Shown: positions 60,102 through 64,000 of the stretch, piece by piece | How the letters are laid out: each line of letters opens with the position of its first letter | Position numbering within the stretch: the first letter of the stretch is position 1 | Assembly (NCBI GenBank): GCA_032716605.1 | Contig: JAVRFV010002311.1 | Location: 3,139,572 to 3,203,571, forward strand | Length of the DNA: 64,000 nucleotides | Source: Paralithodes platypus | Lineage: Eukaryota; Arthropoda; Malacostraca; Decapoda; Lithodidae | Reading direction: 5' to 3' | Translations under genes and position numbers: made by a program | Notes under the pieces: generated by a model | What the model was told of the DNA's origin: nothing | What the model saw: the letters and a program-made list of their open reading frames with translations, nothing else | Databases searched by the model: none

Positions 60102-60500
60102 ATGGGCTGGTCTATCAGAGTGAGAACTGAGCGATCTCTGCCATACCATAGCTTACTCTCCCTGACTGTTCCTTTTACTTATATATTTTCTAGATATCAA
60201 GTGACGGCGTCTCTTCCGTGGATTGACCATCTACCAAGATTGGAAGCCAAAGCCTCACATTTTTCCTTTGCCCCTTAACTTTCTCTTCATAATTGCTGAG
60301 GGGCACAGGGCCCTGGGTGGGGCTTTGGTTTCCCGGGCGTTTCCGCACCCTCCTCAGCTCCCCGCCATGGAGTGGCTTCGGTCACCCAGGCTTTATTGTG
60401 GTCGGCAGGGAGGGTTCTGTGGGGGCGCTCGGTTATGGCCTTGGAATTGCTCGGGGCCTTGGGGCTGTTCGGCCAGGCAGCTTGGGGAACAACAACAACA
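60102..60500 (+). mobile_element. SINE-2 copy 5
   Basis: Body from gtgatgggctggtctatcag to the (AAC)n tail at 60485-60500, with a few small indels against copies 3 and 4. The preceding and following sequences both contain acattac, but it does not abut the left end, so the target duplication is unproved. Confidence 0.82.
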
Positions 60501-61148
60501 TTACGGCGTCAAATGGCGCCATTTATTTATTGAGTGGCACCTGAGTGGCAAGCAGTAGCTACGAGTTATTTATGTAATTTTTGTTGGATTCATTGTTATG
60601 GAATTTTGGTAAATCTTCACCAACCAGATACGAGATATACAGTGTTGTTTAATACCGAGGACCGTCGTATTTTAGTATTTTTAACATTAGCCTAACCACA
60701 TAACTTTAACCTAAAAATAACTGTCTCGCGACCGGCCTAAAACCCAGCTCACGTTCCCTGTTTATGGGTGCGCGACGGTCTATACCCAGCTCACGTTCCC
60801 TGTTTATGGGTTCGCAAAGATTTGTAGGATAATAAATACTTCAATGTATCTAGCTTAAGTCAAATATACATTTCCGCGCATCATCAAACATACTAAAGTC
60901 GGAAAAACTAAATAAGATGGTCACCAATTTTCCCATGGATTTTTTAATTTTTCCCTGTTAGTTTTCATCAATATATAGTGTTTGGAAATAATTACACCCC
61001 TCGGCGAAACCGTTTTCCCCATTATACAACGATCTTAAGACACGCCGCCCGATAGTGGGGAGGGCTGGCTATGAAGTACAGGGAAAATGAGGGGTTAAAT
61101 GCGTAAAACGGCGATTAAAACTTATTTTAGCAAAACTTGGCTCGGGTT
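60501..61148. other. Unassigned sequence with a family C-like piece
   Basis: A short tandem duplicate (cccagctcacgttccctgtttatggg at 60744 and 60784) and, at 60960-61060, catcaatatatagtgtttg and gataGTGGGG-type strings related to repeat family C. No gene. Confidence 0.45.
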
Positions 61149-61152
61149 TTAA

Positions 61153-61630
61153 CCCTTCAAACTCGGATGGTACACGTGTGTACCATTATGTTTTGCCCCA
61201 AGGAACCCGGGTGGTACAACATTGTACCAGTGGTTGAAAGCCTGTGAGCTTGGTGTGCGAGGCGTCGGTCCGACGCATGTAAACAACAGCCGGCTGGACC
61301 GACGCCCCGTATCTCCGGCCACAAGAAGGAGAGCGTCGCTTGTTCGTGTGTGCCTGTATGTTGTTGTTAAGTATCGAAAAGTATTGTAAAGTGGCTGTTG
61401 TTGCCGTAAGTTATCTCCACTGAAATCATCATCACAACTCAACCAGTTGACTTAGAGAGCTCTACTTAACGCCATTCTACAGGTAAATAACACAGCTACG
61501 CTTGGGGATGCGCGGGAATGCGGGAAGCAGTCAGCATAACAATGATACGGTAGCCTAGCCTAGACGTTTTTCGGCCAAAACACCCGGGTTTCGGGCAATA
61601 TTTATGTAATGCGTAGCCGGGGTTGGAGGG
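61153..61630 (-). mobile_element. TTAA-flanked (piggyBac-like) MITE, copy 3
   Basis: 478 bp between TTAA at 61149-61152 and 61631-61634; reverse complement of the copy at 56939. It contains a long near-palindromic piece around gtcggtccgacgcatg ... ggaccgacgccc. Confidence 0.85.
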
Positions 61631-61634
61631 TTAA

Positions 61635-62529
61635 GGTATTTCTAAGGCCTAAAACCCAATATTTCGAAAACCCGAGCCAAGTTTTGGCCAAAGCTGGCTC
61701 GGATTTTGAGAGTTTGTAGACAACAAAATTACAGTAACCTCATTTAGAAATTTGGCCCAGGTTTCCCGAAATTGCAAAGCCATAAAACCCGAATTTTGGA
61801 AAACCCGAGCAAACTTGGCTCGGAATTTGCGAATTTTAAGAGTAAACAAATTACAGTAACCTAATTTAGAATTTTGGCTCAGTTTCCCTAAATTGCACCC
61901 AAAAAGCATAATTTTGGAAAACCCGAGCCAACTTTTGGCAAACCTTGGATCGTATTTTGAGAATCGAAAAAGACTAAACTAAATGTCGGAAATCGGCTCA
62001 TGATTTCCCTAATTGCAAAGCCATATAGGCCTAACCAGATTTATCGAAAACGTAGCACTTATTTAAATCATATATATCCAGTAACATAGACCTAGTACAT
62101 TGGATACAAGCCTAGTCCACACCTAATGCCTACAATGTGTCCGTAGTACCTAGTAGGCCTACGTGGGATACAACATGGCGGTTGGGCCGGCGCCCATTTA
62201 GTAGCCTACCGGTATTCGGCCGTATCTGTAAATACGAATGCGAGTCACTTCGAGCGAATTCCTGATCGAGCGGATGCACAATCTAACCTTATTAACCTAA
62301 CTTCACCTAACCTAAATGCGCCTCCGCTCGAATATGAATTCGCTCGAAGTGTCCAGTACCGTAAATACTACCGCAACTACGAATCTTGTTTCTGAGACCT
62401 AGTATATTAACCTAACCAAACGACAGAGAAACGACAGAGATGGGCAGGTGGAGTGGACTAAAAAGCTGGTGGACAGATCTCGGGAGACAGGTGAAAATGG
62501 CGTGTGTACGAATCGGTGCCGTCTATAGG
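61635..62529. other. Degenerate tandem repeat and unassigned sequence
   Basis: 61640-62060 holds at least four loosely repeated units of about 110 bp (gaaaacccgag-caa-ttggc-cggattt ... ttcccgaaattgcaaagcc). The rest shows no feature beyond AT-rich sequence. Confidence 0.5.
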
Positions 62530-62684
62530 AAGGTATTGACAACCAAATTCCATTTTAGTACCATATATTTTTATTAGGTTTTGCCGAGGCTTAAAACACA
62601 TTTTCATATTATGTTTAGAGCATATAAAATCCATATTTGTTTTCAAATAGGCCTATTGCAAAATAAGGAAAATTTTTATTTTAA
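62530..62684 (+). repeat. Repeat family C, left part, interrupted by MITE
   Basis: Contains gtaccatatatttttattag and cacattttcatat, matching 63925-63990 and the complement of 27060-27130; continues at 63514 after the MITE. Confidence 0.62.
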
Positions 62685-63513
62685 CCCTCCAGCCCCGGCT
62701 ATGTATTATATATATATTCCTCGAAACCCGGGTGTTTTGGCCGAAAAACGTCTAGGCTAGGCTATATTTGTTAATCAGACTGCTTCCCGCATTCCCACGC
62801 ATCCCCAAGCGTTGCTGTGTTATTTACCTGTAGAATGGCATTAAGTAGAGCTCTCTAAGTCAACTGGTTGAGCTGTGATGATGATTTCGGTAGCATTCAA
62901 GGAGACTACTGCAGGACTCTTCTTCTTCTTCTTCTTACCTGGTATAGACTATCCTAGTGTTTACTAGCCTATACCACTTGGAAAGGACATTAGCCTAACC
63001 TAACAACCTTACCTAACCTATCCTAGTAAATTATAGGTGGGGGCTGCCACCCCCACACCCCCGCTTTGACTTAGATTTTTGGAGTATTTGTCTGTGAAGT
63101 GGGTATTTTTCAATTTGTTGATAACGAAAATCCTCCATGCGGAATATATGGAGAAAAATATGGCGAATCTATTGGTGCTAATTTTCCCTAATAAATTGTT
63201 TCTCATAACGTCGCACTAGTGTCCTTGAATATTATCATGATTTCATTGGAGATAACTTTATGGCCAAAACAGCCACTTTACACTACTTTTCGATACTTAA
63301 CAACATACAGGCACACACGAACAAGCGACGCTCTCCTTCTTGTGGCCGGAGATGCGGGGCGTCGGTCCAGCCGGCTGTTGTTTACATGCGTCGGACCGAC
63401 GCCTCGCACACGAAGCTCACAGGCTTTCAACCCACTGGGCGTTCAAGAGCCCTTCCGGGTACCTGTTATATGCTTTTTTATGGGCGTTCAAGAGCCCTTC
63501 CGTGGTGAGAGGG
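62685..63513 (+). mobile_element. TTAA-flanked (piggyBac-like) MITE, copy 4, with nested insertion
   Basis: TTAA at 62681-62684 and 63514-63517. 62685-62888 and 63237-63513 together match the copy at 56939-57417. A second element (62889-63236) splits it. Family C copy at 26878 is the empty site. Confidence 0.86.
62889..63236. mobile_element. Nested MITE with 8-bp target duplication
   Basis: 348 bp flanked by atgatttc (62881-62888 and 63237-63244). The first and last 25 bp are imperfect inverted repeats (ggtagcattcaaggagacta against gataatattcaaggacacta). The uninterrupted MITE at 56939 has the single target. An 8-bp duplication suggests hAT-like transposition, but the ends are not a classic hAT match. 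Its interior carries the CCTAA string and gtgggggctgcc block of repeat family C. Confidence 0.82.
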
Positions 63514-63517
63514 TTAA

Positions 63518-64000
63518 TACCACAAATTTTCAGAGTGTTTTTTATAAACAAAATTGGTCATTTGCATCAATATATAGTGTTTGTAATTAATTAGAAATCT
63601 CGGGAAAACCTATTTTCCCCAGTAGGCCTATCGATCGATGTTGAGACACACTCGCTCCCCGATAGTGATTTGAAAAGGCATTAGCCTAACCTAACCTAAC
63701 CTAGTATTATGGGTGGGGGCTGCCGCCCTCACACCCCCGCTGGTTGAGTACTTAATAACAAAAATAAAAAATTGGCTGTCGATTATACGAAGGTGAAAGA
63801 AAAGTCGATGAAGTCTAGGCCTATGGTGTTTACTCTGCAATCTTCAGCTTGATTGTACATTAATAACGGGAAAGTACCAACCTTGTTACGAAAATTAAAT
63901 TTTAGCCTAGCCTAGGTACCATACTTTTATATTAGGTTTTTCCAAGGGTTTAACACATTTTCATATGATCTTTAGAGCTGTCGATAACTGGAAGTACGGT
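63518..64000 (+). repeat. Repeat family C, right part, running off the window
   Basis: Complement of 26990-27545: ttttcagagtgttttttata, tttgcatcaatatatagtgt, ccgatagtgatttg, a CCTAA string, gtgggggctgcc, tcgatgaagtcta and gtcgataactggaagtacgg. No coding capacity. Confidence 0.72.

Overview
This is eukaryotic nuclear DNA made almost entirely of transposable elements and their remains, with a few split exons of host genes. There is no operon structure, no bacterial promoter or ribosome-binding layout, and no rRNA or functional tRNA gene. The mix of element types (a Ty3/gypsy element with Gmr1-type domain order, RTE-like, CR1-like and jockey-like LINEs, a Penelope-like RT fragment, TTAA-flanked MITEs), the many microsatellites and TTAGG-like (arthropod telomere type) strings suggest an arthropod, most likely a crustacean. 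The species cannot be read from the sequence.

Layout. 1-7.6 kb: two near-identical, tandemly arranged copies of one LINE (called LINE-A here; endonuclease, RT, PHD-like finger), both broken. 8.3-9.6 kb: minus-strand jockey-like LINE with a poly(A) tail. 11.3-15 kb: an RTE 3' end, a TTAA-flanked MITE, LINE tails with (TTA)n, and a Penelope-like RT fragment. 15-18 kb: two copies of a SINE-like element (SINE-2) around unassigned AT-rich DNA. 18.4-20.2 kb: a CR1-like LINE inserted in an exon of a kinesin motor gene (host, minus strand). 23.1-24.3 kb: a 5'-truncated RTE with a clear target duplication. 24.7-28.7 kb: MITEs, mosaic repeats and a tRNA-derived SINE. 28.8-34.8 kb: two broken head-to-tail copies of an (AAC)n-tailed LINE (LINE-N), each carrying its own SINE-2 insertion. 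34.8-46.6 kb: a minus-strand RTE LINE split by a complete LTR retrotransposon (36086-45313) with two 1800-bp LTRs and one open 1701-codon gag-pol frame. 46.6-55 kb: SINE and LINE tails plus three recognisable minus-strand exons of a lipase maturation factor (LMF) gene. 55.6-56.2 kb: a LINE-N 3' end whose zinc-knuckle segment is repeated four times in frame. 56.7-64 kb: TTAA-flanked MITEs nested in other repeats, a LINE-A 3' end, and a CR1-like LINE flanked by 90-bp direct repeats.

How the parts relate. Autonomous LINEs supply RT, and several non-autonomous elements carry the matching 3' tails: a tRNA-headed SINE with the (TTA)n LINE tail, SINE-2 with the LINE-N tail, and a GATA-tailed element with the RTE tail. 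Paralogous empty sites inside the window date many insertions relative to each other. The only element that looks potentially active is the LTR retrotransposon. The host exons of LMF carry a stop codon and a frameshift, so this LMF locus is either a pseudogene or contains assembly errors.
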